From contig NC_134569.1 in assembly GCF_050947875.1 (NCBI RefSeq), positions 16,885,631-16,949,630 of the forward strand: a stretch of 64,000 bases of DNA, in the 5' to 3' direction. Below the pieces are notes generated by a model. That model was given only the letters and a program-made list of their open reading frames with translations, did not search any database and was not told the origin of the DNA. This stretch comes from Dermacentor variabilis (Eukaryota; Arthropoda; Arachnida; Ixodida; Ixodidae). Every line of letters starts with the position of its first letter. The first letter of the stretch is position 1. Below, piece after piece: positions 18,306-30,263 of this stretch. The translations under genes were made by a program, and so were the position numbers.

Positions 18306-18760
18306 GGCAGCGACATTCTTCTATATATTTCTGCCAGAGCCCGCCAGTGAGGACACACGATGAGGTCAGGATGAGAAAAGAAGAATATGAAAAGTCATTG
18401 CAGCTTTATGTGCTCTCTGCATACACGATGCGTCACCAAAAAAATGTCGCTACCAGCGTTGTTGCTGCTGTACACGCGTGCGGTGATCCGGTGTTGCGGA
18501 AACGGTAATACGTTTACGAATAAGGTGAAACTCCGCAGCGGTGTTTGCGCCATCGCATAGAGGCTTCTTATTGACGTTCTTGTATTTAGATGGCGACCGC
18601 TAGCTGGTCGGCAAGCAGAGCAGCGACTCACATCAATTATAAAAGCGACAAGCAGAAACCGCTCACAGCGCAGCGTATAAAGAGCTTTCGTGTTAAGCAG
18701 CTAAAGCAACTCCAATAAATTGTTTGCGAATGAAGATATTATGCTTTGGGCAAGTAAGAC
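18306..18760. other. Unrecognised stretch
   Basis: No domain, Pol III boxes or terminal repeats recognised on either strand. Confidence 0.3.
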
Positions 18761-18761
18761 A

Positions 18762-18985
18762 AAAATTGAAGGACGCTTGAGATTCGCCTTTAAAAGTGGA
18801 ACGCGATAGCATTCAAGGATCCCAGACTGATTTTCACGCTTCCCGGCAATTGCAGCTCACGTAACCATTATGTTTACCGGGAAACGCTGGCGGCGAACAC
18901 TATGCACGAAGGTGAGCTTTCTGGTAGAAACGCGGCCTCTTGCGCGGGCCGATCCCGGAGATGGTGCACAGCCACGCCAAGAAAA
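18762..18985 (+). repeat. Copy of a tick-like interspersed repeat also seen at 47.6 kb
   Basis: GGACGCTTGAGATTCGCCTTTAAAAGTGGAACGCGATAGC aligns with GGACGCTTAAGCTTCGCCTTCAAGAGTGGAACGCGACAGC at 47611-47650 (only parts of up to 20 bases are needed to see this, e.g. AGTGGAACGCGAYAGC). Non-coding. Confidence 0.5.
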
Positions 18986-19261
18986 TTACCTCATTTTCAG
19001 GCTTCTATTATTGTTTAGCACTTTCGATATTTAAGTCTCAGAAGATTTGACATAAAGGCCATGCGCTGTCGGTGTTTTGTTTCGTGACAACTTTTGTGGG
19101 CCGTCATTTTCAAAATTCTGAAGAATAACTTTGTCAGAAATGTAAGACAAGATATAAGCAACTTTATGACAGATAGGCCAACTAGCCCGGTTGATGACAA
19201 AAATGTGACAAGGTTTGATGTCAAAAAGGTGATGGTGAAAGGTGAAAAATAGCTTGCTTGA

Positions 19262-19790
19262 TTTAATCAGGTATGCTACATATGTTTTTCGTTCTAGCAT
19301 TTTTGTGCACATCTCCTTAATCTTCTTTTTCTTCTTCAAAGCTTCTCTACTTTTTACTGCTACCTATGCATACTGCTACCTATGCAACTGATACGTGGCG
19401 TAGTACCTGGTACAGTAATATGCAATTGCAATGCAAAGTGTGCGCGTAGCGACGCTACGCGGCGCGCATCTTACATCGCGTGAATCTTCGCGCGCTAGGA
19501 CGCATGTGTAGGGTATGTTTCGAGGGCAGCTGGCAAGTGCTGCGGAAGCATTCTACTGCTGCTGCTGATGATGATAATTTATTGGCATGCCGTTTGAAAC
19601 GAGGCGGTGACCAATAGTCACCTAGCCTGCGTGATTAAGTGAGGTATGCTACACGTTTTTAATTCTAGCATTATTGTATACATCTCTTTATTCTTCTTTT
19701 AGAGCGCATCTCACATCGCGTGACTCCTCTCGTGCTAGGACGAGTGCGCAGGGCATGTTTTCGACAGCTAGCAAGCGCTGGCGTGGCGCA
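19262..19790. repeat. Imperfect segmental tandem duplication around a GAT-rich LINE/SINE tail
   Basis: GGTATGCTACA...TTCTAGCATT occurs at 19270 and 19643. ACATCGCGTGA.TC...CGTGCTAGGACG-like blocks occur at 19471-19545 and 19711-19785, exactly 240 bp apart. Copy 1 carries about 133 extra bp. Between the copies, 19555-19650 holds GATGATGATAATTTATTGGCATGCC, which looks like the 3' end of a retroposon. Confidence 0.5.
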
Positions 19791-20019
19791 GTGGCAGAGT
19801 AGCTGACTAATTTCTCTTATGGAAGAATTCACAGTACCGTAAGAGAAATTTGTAAGGGTCGAGTAAATATTGTGCGGGCACCAGCGCATCATGACATCCC
19901 AGGCCACGAGATGGCGCATCTCACGGCTCAAGGTTCCAATGACCGAGGTCCTGGCACAACGCAGGAGCCTTGGCACCTTTGCCGTCTAGACTCGTATCGC
20001 GAAATCATCATACACGATA

Positions 20020-20400
20020 GGTTGCAACGTAATATTCCCACCCCAGCATAAAACGCTCACCGACGATCAAGACCGCATTCTCAGAGCACTCTCAACCAAA
20101 AGCCTCCCCCACCAACCCAGGAACTACTGCTTCAGCCCCTACATGTCCTCTACACTTTGCCACTTTTGTGGAGCACAGGGCACCCTTTACCACATAGGGA
20201 ACTGTACAGAATGGCCACTTAGCACACCCAATCAATACCACACACCTGAGCTTTGGGAGAGAGCCCTATAGCAAGCTTCACCTTTGCGAGCCAGCGCCAG
20301 CTGGTAGCGAGAGTCGTCGACGCGGCGAAAGTGTACGGCTTCCTGGGAAGGAGAGACCACCCTGAGGACAACGCTTAAAGAATCATCCAATAAAAATGTT
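20020..20400 (+). mobile_element. 3' terminal piece of a LINE (zinc-finger C-terminus)
   Basis: A plus-strand reading contains CHFCGAQGTLYHIGNC (C-x2-C-x8-H-x3-C), the C-terminal CCHC motif of RNase-H-bearing LINE ORF2s. An Arg/Lys-rich tail and AATAAA-like CCAATAAAAATG near 20388 follow. Stops interrupt it. RNase H and RT are not visible upstream, so this is a 5'-truncated insertion. Confidence 0.6.
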
Positions 20401-20409
20401 TATTCTATA

Positions 20410-21280
20410 CCCCTCCCCCGCGCAGGGTTCCCGGGTTCGACCGGGCACCCTGTTCCTGGCATTAGCTGCGACGGACACAGATGGCGGCAGCGGTGGCGGA
20501 CGACATCGCCAACCGAAACGGTTATTGGAATGAGGCCATAACAGTTTACGCTATAAAAGATAAAAGCGCGGGACTGCTAAGGAAATGTTAGAAACTGAAT
20601 TTTGTTGGCTTATGTTCATTATGGGCGAGCAGCTACTTCCAAAGCGCACGTTCTCGTGTATACCGCACAAGGCAACCAAATAAAACAAGATAAATGAACT
20701 GAATAATGAGTAACCTGGGAAATGAAAAAAAAAGTCAAGTTACATGGCGGGAGTATGAGCCACACGATGTGCTTTGCTCTGACATGGGTTCGACCAGATA
20801 AAATCAGTCGGAGCCTGGATAGGTTCCTCAGGACACGCCCGTATTAGTGGAACTGGTTTGAATATAGCCCATGAAAAGTCAAAAATCTTGTTTTAGACAT
20901 GAACTTCTTTGTAGACTTTTGGTAGCATCGTGCTATTTATTGTCAAGTAGTTCACAGCTTTGCCTTTTCATTTAACGTCGTCAGTCTTGCAAATTTCCTA
21001 AGGCTTATATCCACGCTGGCGACTAGAAGAGGTCGCGCGACCAAGTTGGCCGCATATATGGCCGCAAATGGCCGCTTAAGTCGAAAAGTGACTGTTTTAA
21101 GTCAGTCGCTCGCTGCTTGACCGCCGATGTGAACGAGTTCTCAGAACTGATTTACTACACTTGATCCAATTTACAGAAAGGCGAAGGCACGTCAGCAATA
21201 GCACCGACACGTTCTTCTGCTACCTCTACAGCACCACAGTTTGGAATTGTACTTGCACACTTGCAAAACGCTTAATATAC
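20410..21280. other. Unrecognised stretch
   Basis: Contains GGGTTCGACC near 20431, a lone B-box-like match without an A box, and otherwise nothing I can name. Confidence 0.3.
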
Positions 21281-21284
21281 CGCG

Positions 21285-22180
21285 GACCTTTCGCGGCCGT
21301 CGTCTCTGGATGCTCCGAGCCACCCCGTGGAATGGTCAGCCAAGTCTTTGGCGTCGCCCCGGAAAGAGCGGGGTAAATTTTCACACAATGAAAAGAAACG
21401 AGAGATTTGTAGTCCTATACGAACCATGACGCAACCGCCGTCGCGCCCGGCCCGTGCACAGCATGGAAAAGCGGCATCGCATGTACGGAGGCGGCGGTCG
21501 GCCTGCCAACTACCGCCGGATAGCAGCCCGCTTGCTGCACGAGGCCCAGAGAAAGACGGCCGCGCCGACGACGTGGAATCCTTCAAGGCCAGCCGGTGTC
21601 GATCCAGATGGCCCGGTCGGTCGGCCCGCGATCCTGTTTATAACTCGGCCGAGACGGGACACACGGAATCTCTGCCTGCCCTCGTCGGCTGCATACTGCA
21701 AGCGGCTGCTACGTACCTTGCCTTTATCGCCCAACTCTGCTCTCCATTCGGACTTTACAGAAAGGGAATCTCTCAGCGTCGGACGCAGAGACGCGCGTTA
21801 CTGCTGCTGCTATCGCGATCGGACGTCCTGCGCCGGCGAGGAAGCGAGCGTGCTCGGCAGCGCCAATGAGGTGATGGGCCGCTAGCCACGGTCCGTGCAG
21901 AAACGAGCGTTTCGCCAGAGACACGAGGCGGCTGCACGCGCATTTGCCGATCTCCGCAGAGACAACGTTGAAGTTCGCGGATGGCGCGGGCCTCTTCAAG
22001 GTGCGGCCCCGAGCGATAGCACGTCTTTGCGCGGGACCGGGCAGCGAGCGAGCGTGCGCCGTCCATGCTTGGGACTTGTTCGTACTGGCTTCGGTGTTGA
22101 CGGAGGGCCAAGGTGTTGCGGCGAGGCGAATCGGGAACACTGTGAGGCGAGCGAAGATTCGAAGGCCAGCTAGCGCACGT
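21285..22180. other. GC- and CpG-rich island-like stretch, function unknown
   Basis: Base composition differs sharply from the AT-rich neighbours, with many CG dinucleotides. Long open readings exist on both strands (for example 21327-21869, 21454-21885 plus, 21773-22246 minus), but none shows a domain, and their overlap points to composition and not coding. It could mark a promoter or a first exon of a host gene. Confidence 0.35.
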
Positions 22181-24250
22181 CCTTATGATACACGTGCGAC
22201 GGATTCGTTTTTTTCTGGCAACGAAATGCGTTTCGGAGTCGTACAATTTATCCCGAATCTGGTCGCTTCTGATTCCACACAGTGCAACAGCAGGCTGAAT
22301 AGAATAGAGGAATGGGTGCTTATGGAGATGAGCCGTTAAATTAATGTGGTACCGCAGTGGTGCTTGAACACATTCGGTGGGTTAATCTACGCAATAGGGA
22401 GAACGTTTCCATTATTCAGTACGTGAAATAACGTGTTACCCAGTACACGCTATTCTGTTGATACCACTCCAGCCATATAAAAAAAGTAAGTAAGAAAAGT
22501 CATATATTTACACATCTGGCGTCATATTTTTCGTGGTGGGCGCTTCGAACTTCCCATGCATATGCGTTCCCGGCGCAACACTTACCGGGTAATGACAAGC
22601 AGCGAGGCTTTCAGTGTTTGTTGTTGTAGCGCGGTAAAATTAAAGCGAATATCTGCTTCATTTGCTTCCTTGCCGTTCCGCAGTCATGTTTCGTGGAAGC
22701 GTCGGCGTTGGCAGCAATTAAGGCTGTTCGATTAATTGTACGTCTTGTAGCTTCGCTCCATGCGCGGCACTGTCATCGAATGGGATTATTGACCCGCGAA
22801 AGCCGATGTTGATATATCTGGTTTTCTGTAAAGTTCGGCGCTTGCGCAGCCCGAAATTACTCATTTAAGTTTTACGCTACAAGCGATGAAGAAGACAAGC
22901 ATAGATATCCCTACCCTGCTCAAAAGAGCTGTCAGAAATATTCGAGGGAGTCGTTTCGGAGAGGAAAAGATAGTCCTTTTAATAACCGCCGGTCCTCCTT
23001 AGGCAAGCTCTCAGCGCCGGTTTTCTTGTTTATTCAACCGCAAGTAAAGATAAACCATCGCATATTCAGTGACGCACTGACAGAACGCCGTAATAACACA
23101 GACCGACAGTGTGACGCAATCATCGCAAGCTTGAGTTATTCCATTGTGAAAACTCGGTCGCGCCGGCGAGCGAAAACTGAATGGCGCAAATCCGCTTTCG
23201 CTGTACATTGCGCGCGCTGAAACCCGACGTCATTGTTGCTCGTATAGAAAAGCGCTCTCTTATTTTGGCACACTTCGCCTCGGTACAGTGCGATGCAATA
23301 ATGTCGAAGCTGCCGGTCTGAACATCGAGGCAGGAAACCGCCCCAGGACACTGCTTGCCGTCGAACGCAGTTTTTCTCAATCTGAGCGGCTGTTCTTGCA
23401 TGCATTTTGTGACCATGCCGGGCTATGCTTTACGTGTAGCCGTGGTGATCTATACTGCCTTAGATTGACTTTGATCTTCGCTGATCTCATCAGGGAAGTT
23501 AGAGCCTGGATAATTCAGATATTCATTACAAGTATTTCTTTCTCGGTAATGAGCTGTGCTTTATCTATGCTATCATTACGATCGGGTGGTCGTGAGAGGA
23601 CCGAGCGAAAAGAATATTTCTCTCATTTTAAGAATCTATAGCCCTGAACATGAGAATGTGAATCTGCAGAAGAAGGCTGCGCTGAAACTACCGAATAAAC
23701 ATCTGCCGCGTGTATTTTACAGCATGGGTAGCCAAAGAGCAAGAAGTAAAACCGATGGGGATCCCGTCAGTTTCAAGTTGACGATGACTATGCGGCTGAT
23801 GTTATGCAGGCACCATTGTAATTCAAGTCTTCAATCCACAAGTATCTCTGTGGACGTCCAAAATACTAAGGTCAGGCCTTGGTGTATAATTTCCGTTCCT
23901 TCCACCAACCAGAAATTCGTATTCATCGCGTGTATAGGAAAGCCGCTGTCGTACGCTTATACCGTTTAGAGAGTATATCTTATAATCGCATATATGGACG
24001 CTTACAAGTCGTTCCACGCCTCGAGCATTCGTAGTGCTGCACGTTACAAGCGAGACCAAAGAGCCCTGGCAGTCCGAGCAATACGGTTCGCGAGTCGATG
24101 AGGTCAGCGTGGTAGCAGGTTTTGCCGCTGATCAAAGACCGCCGGAGGTCACAAGGGTTTCGCGGTCAGAGAGGCCTTTTGTCAAGAGCGAGAGCCTAGT
24201 TTTGCGTTATGGCTCGGCCAGGCCCTTTGAGGATTCGTTGACCACCACTG
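22181..24250. other. Unrecognised stretch, no supported gene
   Basis: Short readings only (longest about 137 codons at 23556-23969) without recognised domains. A poly-C run of 15 lies at 24257-24271. Confidence 0.3.
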
Positions 24251-24535
24251 CAAGCACCCCCCCCCCCCCCCTCACCCTCTGCCCTACTCACGCAGAGCAA
24301 ACATACGCATTCCAGAATGTCCGCCGTTATTTTGCTTTTATTACCGCACGCAGGCGAGTTCCAGTCGCATGAAACCGCGTTTCCTCTCCGGTTAGTTTTT
24401 TCGATGCAATATCGTGAAACGCTCCATTGCGCGAAAGAGCCGGCGGCGTATTTAGCAGCGAAACGGCACCTAAATTCCCATTGGCTGCGATGCCATGTGA
24501 CGAACATGCCTCGCGCGCTCGCGAAGTGGCAACGC

Positions 24536-24830
24536 GGCGGTGGCCTAGCGGTATACAGCATCCACGTCAAATGCGGGAAATACCGAGTTCTAATCCCGGT
24601 GCCGCCGGAAACCCACCAGTTTTTTTCTAACGGGTAGAGATGTTCCATGGCTTTGTGCGCGGCTTCTCGTGGGGGGTTATATCTCGAAAGAGGGCCCAAT
24701 ACAGATTTACGAGTTCTTTCTGGGTGCCTCTTGTCCAACCACAGACGACCTCGCTGAAGAGCATCCGGCCCGGCTGTGGGAGGGAAGTGCTGCCGCCGCG
24801 TACACATACGGTTAAAATAGGTATACAAGC
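24536..24830 (+). mobile_element. tRNA-derived SINE
   Basis: GCGGCGGTGGCCTAGCGGTA (A box) and GAGTTCTAATCCCGGTGCCGCC (B box variant, GTTCTAATCC) flank an anticodon-like loop. GGCGGTGG/CCGCCGG hints at the old acceptor stem. The following about 200 bp forms the non-tRNA body. Confidence 0.6.
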
Positions 24831-24954
24831 GCGCTCCCGGCCTAGTGCTCGGCCATTATGGGTGTTCGTGCTCAACCCGAAGGCGTCCCCACCTCAACAG
24901 GTGCATTTGGGGCGCCGCATGGAAAATGGCCGCCATGGAAGCAGCCCAAACATT

Positions 24955-24975
24955 TGTGTGTGTGTGTGTGTGTGC
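24955..24975. repeat. (GT)n microsatellite
   Basis: About ten GT units in a row. Confidence 0.9.
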
Positions 24976-25074
24976 TCGCGAGGGTTTTGACGAAAATTTA
25001 GGGCGCAGGCTCATTTCGCAAGCTTATCTCCCCTGAAGAAAGGCGAGCGCCAGGCCGGCGTAGGCTTGTGCCCA

Positions 25075-25160
25075 TAAGACAACCAGTGGGTGCCCAGCGG
25101 CGGTGGGAATCGAATCCACGTCGCGAGCGCGGCGCTCGTGACGCTGTAGCTAGCGCCGAA
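25075..25160 (-). mobile_element. tRNA-like SINE fragment
   Basis: Minus strand GTGGATTCGATTCCCACC matches a B box (GATTCGATTCC). An A-box-like GCTAGCTACAGCGTCACG lies upstream. The arms GGGTGCCC/GCCGCTGGGC are partly complementary. Confidence 0.5.
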
Positions 25161-25440
25161 TTAGCGCGCCAGGTGTTGCGCGAGGGCAGAGGGCACCGCC
25201 GCGATGCCACGTCAGCCGCACGCCTCGACGGAGCAGATACGGCGAGGCATCGCGTCGATGTCCTGTTGATGGACACTGCTGCTATCGCGCAGGACGTCGG
25301 TGGCATGCGGCGTCCTTGATTTATCACTAATAGCGTCCAAATGATTCCGGTCTTCAACCAATTTGCTAACGTAGAAACTATTAATAACCCACCTAATGGC
25401 ACCAATTTAATCGCAAAACTCGATAACATACGTGATCTAG

Positions 25441-25535
25441 AAAAAGCGCTTCTAAAACAGAGACTTAGCAAGAACACAGGACAAAGCGCTCGTCCTGCGT
25501 TCTTGCTAAGTCTCCGTTCTATCAGCGATTTTTTC
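25441..25535. repeat. Fold-back element (long hairpin)
   Basis: Left arm 25441-25487 and right arm 25488-25535 pair with few mismatches (core GACTTAGCAAGAACACAGGA / TCCTGCGTTCTTGCTAAGTC). The ACAGGACARAGCG centre resembles that of the fold-back at 6656-6770. Non-coding. Confidence 0.65.
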
Positions 25536-25539
25536 GTTA

Positions 25540-26255
25540 TGAACGGTACCAAAACACGCCCAGCTGACCGCTATTCGTTAACATAGCCCGCAGCAAAAAC
25601 TCGAAAGCATTACTCACAGCGCAAGACTCGAAGGACCTCTCAGCGGCGTTCAAGGGGACATTAATGCTTTGCCATTCACAACTCACAAGTGATTACGCGT
25701 CCTCAGGTTTTTTTTTTTTCCTTTTTGCTCCTGCAGGGTTGTTGAAAAACTCGCAGTTTCGCCCGAAAGGCGAAACATCGATTGTGATAGCAAATTAGCA
25801 GACACTTATACGAAGCAAGGATGGTAGTTTTATCGGCTGTATAAACTCTGAAACATTCACTGACTGAAGCAAGCATGAACACATCCCACTCGATGACCGT
25901 GGGCACTCGCTGTCAAAACGCTTGCGTGAGCAAGTGCGGCAGCAACAGCGAGCGAAGTGACTTTCGTGCCACCTATCGCTTCAACGCAAACAGCGGCGAG
26001 AAAACAGCAGCATAAGAGTATACGCCGTCTGCAGATCACTTTCGAGTACTTTTCATGATACGGCGCGCGCCGTATCTTGAAATCTCTCTCGCATCGTCCC
26101 CCCTTCATCCCGCGCTGCCTCCTCCGTTTCGCGAGCGAGACTGAGCGCTGATCGTTGGTTCCCTTTGCGCCCGGTCGCGAAATACCCAGTATTTACGATG
26201 CAAGGAATACGATGTCTGCCTTGGTTGACCAGTACGTCCCTCTCATTAAATTAAC
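25540..26255. other. Unrecognised stretch
   Basis: A T-run of 13 at about 25710. No domain or repeat recognised. Confidence 0.3.
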
Positions 26256-26590
26256 CAATGATAAATCTAACCCATGGCTCACCTAATCCCTACATTCACT
26301 GAGAAACAGGAAGAAGCACGACAGCGCTTAAACGCTTGCGCACGCAAGCAGCATGGGACACATGCAAATAAAGTTTTAAAATTTACTGTTCCCTGTCTTC
26401 AACTAAAGATAAATAATTCTTCACTCATGACTGCCATCTCTTATAACATCTAATCCTAAAACGTTCTGGCACGTTATAAGCCCAGATCAGGACCACAACA
26501 ACTCCCTTTCCAAGTATTCACTGTGCCCCTACTTTCAATACTTATTTTTCTTCTACATTCACCACAGAAGATCAATCTGATCCGTCGGAT

Positions 26591-27365
26591 GTGCCGGTAA
26601 TAAACTGCCAATGTATGCCATCTATACAAATAACAGTTGTGGCATGCCTGATAAATAACTTCAAGCTAAATACATGCTGTGGCGTCGAAGACATTCATTC
26701 TAAAATTCTGAAAATCACCGCCACAATGTCTAGTAAAATTCTTTCTCACATCTTCAGGGAATCATTAGAGAGTGCATTCTGGCCTCAGACTGGAAGATAG
26801 CAAAGGTTATACCCCCCATATTTAAGTCAGGTAATAAATACACACTGGAAAACTACCATCCAATATCTTGAACATCTATATGCCGCAACATGCTAGAACA
26901 TATGCATCAAATGTCTACAGCCACCTGGAAGCCAACGAATGTTTCTTTACTCCTCAACACGTATTTCGGAGAAATTTCTCATATGAGATGCAATTATTCG
27001 AATTAACAACCAACTGATTTACCTGATTTATCTACTAACATGAAAGAGGATCTGCAAACTGATTGCGTTTTTCTAGACTTTTCAAAAGCGCTTCACCTTG
27101 TAGCACATTGCCGTTTGATTTTGAAATTATCTGCTCTTAAATGAGATTTTCTTACAATAACATGGATTCAAACTTTCCTGTCTAATCTTCAATTCACAAC
27201 AGTTAATAATTTTTCTTCTCCTCTTTTTTTCACGTTACTTCAATGTACCGCAAGGCAGCGTTCTTGGGCTGTTACTATTTCTAATATACATTAATAACGT
27301 ACCTAATAATATTTCCTCACAACTGCGCCCTTTTGCGGACGACTCCATTATTTGTTGTTCCATCA
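26591..27365 (+). pseudogene. LINE reverse transcriptase palm region, multiply frameshifted
   Basis: Carries the three RT catalytic motifs in order ([19 protein letters not shown], FADDS) with the catalytic Asp residues preserved, but no frame longer than about 70 codons connects them. It derives from an element unrelated in detail to the RTE copies nearby: motif wording is CR1/Jockey-like. Confidence 0.8.
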
Positions 27366-27805
27366 AGGGTGTCGATGATCACACAATCCTGCAGAAACAT
27401 CTAGAACTTATTTCTTTTTGTTGTAACACTTGGCTAATGAAGCTAAACTTTTCTAAATTTAAAATGATATCTTTTAGCCACAAGCATCCTAACACTACGT
27501 TTTTTTTCTCACATAAATGACATCACTATTTTGCATGACACTCAATAGAAATATATTGCTCTTAAGCTAACTTCGACTCTTTCGTGGTCAACGCACACTG
27601 CATACATATGCGCCAATTCTTCGAGATCATTAGGGTACCATACGCCACAAGTTACATAATTCAACTAAGGATATTCGTAAACTAGCTTACCTTAAATTTT
27701 TTGTTCGACCTCAGCTGGAATACGCTGCATACATCTGGTCTACATATCATAAATATTTGATCGAGAAACTCGAATCTCTTCACAATGAAGCGTTTTATTT
27801 GATGT

Positions 27806-28205
27806 CCTTTATTTATTTTATTTATTTATTTTTTCATGGCCCGTAGGGCGTTACAGAAGGGAGTGGTTGTTTACCAACATATTACAGAACAAAAAAAAAA
27901 AATCTGGTAAAATGCGTGGAAAATCGACAATTACGATGACAGCGACAGCACAAGTTCAGTCGTGGAAACTTAAACATGTCACACAAAAACGCTACAATAC
28001 TATACAAAATTAAAGAAGGAAACACGGTTAATCCGATACAAAGAAATGCTCGACAGCGATTGTGAAAGCAGCACTATCGGCAAGATTTGCAATGGAGGAC
28101 GGCAGGTTATTCCATTCTTTAGACGTCTTCTCAAGAAAGGAATAATAGAATGAATTGGTACGGGCGAAAGGAACATTTCGAATCAAGACATAACGCAAAT
28201 TAAGC
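27806..28205 (-). mobile_element. 3' end of a minus-strand LINE with (AAAT)n tail, inserted in another LINE
   Basis: Read on the minus strand, WNNLPSSIANLADSAAFT (about 28065-28120) is the typical end of a CR1/L2-like ORF2. A 3' UTR and then an (AAAT)n tail, visible as TTTATTTATTTT at 27806-27833, follow. The host LINE continues on both sides on the opposite strand. Confidence 0.65.
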
Positions 28206-28450
28206 TCTACCTCTCACTACCCCTTGCATGATCGTTGTGATATGATCCTGCTATCATTATGCAATAAATACGTCTATAACACAGAGCCACCAGTTCCGCA
28301 TCTCGAACCTCCTCATTACAGGTCACAATGGTTGTACAATCGGTTCAATTTCATGCGCATCTGCGGTAAAGCTAATTAATTTAACTGCTCCCCTCTCCCA
28401 AGAGCCATTCGCCTTTGGAAAGACTTTCCAAGGTCGCCTGCTTTGTGCGA

Positions 28451-28855
28451 ATCTCAGCAAGGTAGTGCGACTGAACATTCTGAATAGCCACCCGGGAACG
28501 CGACTGTTTGGACGACAAGAGAGAAGCAGAAGCGACGAGCGGATCATACAACACTCAGGGCATCTTGGTAAGCGCTGAAAAACTTTTTCCCTTTTTTATT
28601 TTTACGCACAAGTGTTAAGCGCTGTTCAAATTTAGCAAAAATGTATCTTGTACCTAGGCGCGCTCAAGTCCGCGTGCATGCGTAAGACGCGGGAAACAAA
28701 AGGCTAGGGCAACCGAGAATTGACGCTATGTCGTGCAATCTATACCGATCAGCAAAAACCCGCAATGGGCGGACAACTTAGCGGATCTCTTACGCATGTA
28801 GGGCCCTCTGGGCCGTACTAGTCGGCGACAAGGTAGCCTAGCCGCCTGAGGCATT
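28451..28855. other. Unrecognised stretch between two LINEs
   Basis: No motif recognised. The first part may still be 3' UTR of the preceding LINE. Confidence 0.3.
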
Positions 28856-28925
28856 ATCTTACTGAATTATGTCTTGTGCTCGGTTGCGGTAGTCGGAAGT
28901 TGAAATCCGACCCCTTATTTCTTTT
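28850..28925 (+). mobile_element. Weak tRNA-like segment upstream of an RTE LINE
   Basis: CTAGCCGCCTGAGGC and AGTTGAAATCCGACC are degraded A- and B-box-like segments about 55 nt apart, followed by a T-rich stretch. The position relative to the RTE leader parallels the SINE head at 14195-14310. Confidence 0.35.
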
Positions 28926-29289
28926 TCAAATTTTTTTAAACGATGGTGTATCTGCGTATGACATCCTCCAGTGCACTACATCTGCAGGCTTGGTGCAGGC
29001 CTGACACCGGCGAAAGATGCCGATAGCGGGTGGGGCTGTACTAATCCAGGTACAACCAAATTAGGAAGACCCACTAAGCTTGAACAAAGACACACCCTCA
29101 CCAGAACAGGAATTGGCCTCCCTGGTGCAGTATTAGGCCACAACTGCCCTAATGAAATCATCTTCTCAATGAAATGACCTTCAGTCCTCAGTGGCTGCGG
29201 AGCACCTGATCAAAGCGGCGGTCAGACTTCCAACGGAGCAGAGGGTGCTAAGAATATCTGGGTCCGGACAGGGCGCCAATGGAAACTGA

Positions 29290-29985
29290 CTCTGGCAACG
29301 TTTAACACCCGAACCCTCTCGAGTAAGGCTCGCTTAGCAGGACTCTTCGAAGAACTATCAGACATTGTTTGGGATGTTATCGGCCTTAGTGAGATTGGGA
29401 GACCTGGTGAGGCTTGCACATTGCTAAATAACGGCCATGTCCTCTGCTATAGAGGTCTCCCGGATAAGAAGCAATACGGGCTAGGATTCCTAATCCATAA
29501 AGACAGCGGGCAACATTGACGAATTCTACAGCATCAACGAGAGGGTAGCAGTAGTCGTAATCAAACTCAATAAGAGGTATAGATTAAAGATAGTACAAAC
29601 CTACGCTCCAACCTCCAGTCACGACTATGAGGAAGTAGATCAGTTTTATGAAGATGTTGAATTAGCGATGCGAAAAGTGCAAACGCTGTATACAGTAGTA
29701 ATGGGGGACTTCAATGCAAAAGCGAGGAAAAGGCAGGCGGGTGATCAGGAAATTCGCAACTACGGTGTCGATTCTAGAAACCCTAGAGGTAAGATGCTGG
29801 TAGAATTCGCAGAAAGGAACACTTTTTTCAGGAAACGTAGCAACAGAAAATGGACCTGGAAAAGCCGTAATGGTGAAATAGGAAATGAAATTGATTTCAT
29901 ACTTACTGCCGATCACAGCGTAGTGCAGGATGTTTAAGTAGTAGGTAGGATAAAATGTAGTGATCATAGGTTAGTGAGCGCCAGG
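29290..29985 (+). pseudogene. RTE LINE endonuclease
   Basis: LATFNTRTLSSKARLAGL, VIGLSEIGRPGEA (catalytic Glu) and HVLCYRGLPDKK are in one frame to about 29515. After a frameshifted patch, VVMGDFNAKARKRQAGD (Asp/Asn pair), WTWKSRNGEIGNEIDFI (Asp in IDFI) and, in the frame past a TAA at 29935, CSDHRLVSARI (SDH dyad) follow. All catalytic blocks are recognisable, but frameshift and stop prevent a complete protein. Confidence 0.85.
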
Positions 29986-30263
29986 ATCCACCTCAATTTC
30001 AACAGAGAAAGAGTAAAATTGGTCAAGAAAAAACAGGTCAACTTAGAGGCAGTAAGGGTAAAAGCAGACAAACTTAGGCTGGTACTTGCTAACAAATATG
30101 CAGCCTTAAAACAGAGATGATGATGACATAGAGGTAATGAATGAAACCGCAACGAGGCTGGCTTCAGAGGCAGCAATTGAAGTGGGAGGCAAGGCACCAA
30201 GGCAACCAGTAGGCAAGCTCTCCCAAGTAACAAAGGACCTAATAAAGAAACGACAAAGAATGA

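Larger units (their letters stand above)
26258..28450 (+). mobile_element. Decayed CR1/Jockey-like LINE, split by a second LINE
   Basis: Plus-strand RT blocks appear in order though in several frames. NPWLT-like and RKKHDSA come near 26270-26330, then INNFKLNTCCGVEDIHSKIL (26653-26712), WKIAKVIPPIFKSGN (26791-26835), [15 protein letters not shown] (27067-27112, motif A), [20 protein letters not shown] (quoted from the frame at about 27245-27310, motif B) and LRPFADDSIICCS (about 27325-27362, motif C). RPQLEYAAYIWS follows near 27705-27745. The final RT segment, ending RAIRLWKDFP, resumes at about 28210-28430, after the interruption at 27806-28205. Multiple stops. No tail found. Confidence 0.8.

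Noticed and set aside
21327..22246. Several open frames of 140-180 codons as host genes
   Set aside because: Frames overlap on both strands, no domains, and CpG-rich composition alone makes long open frames likely.
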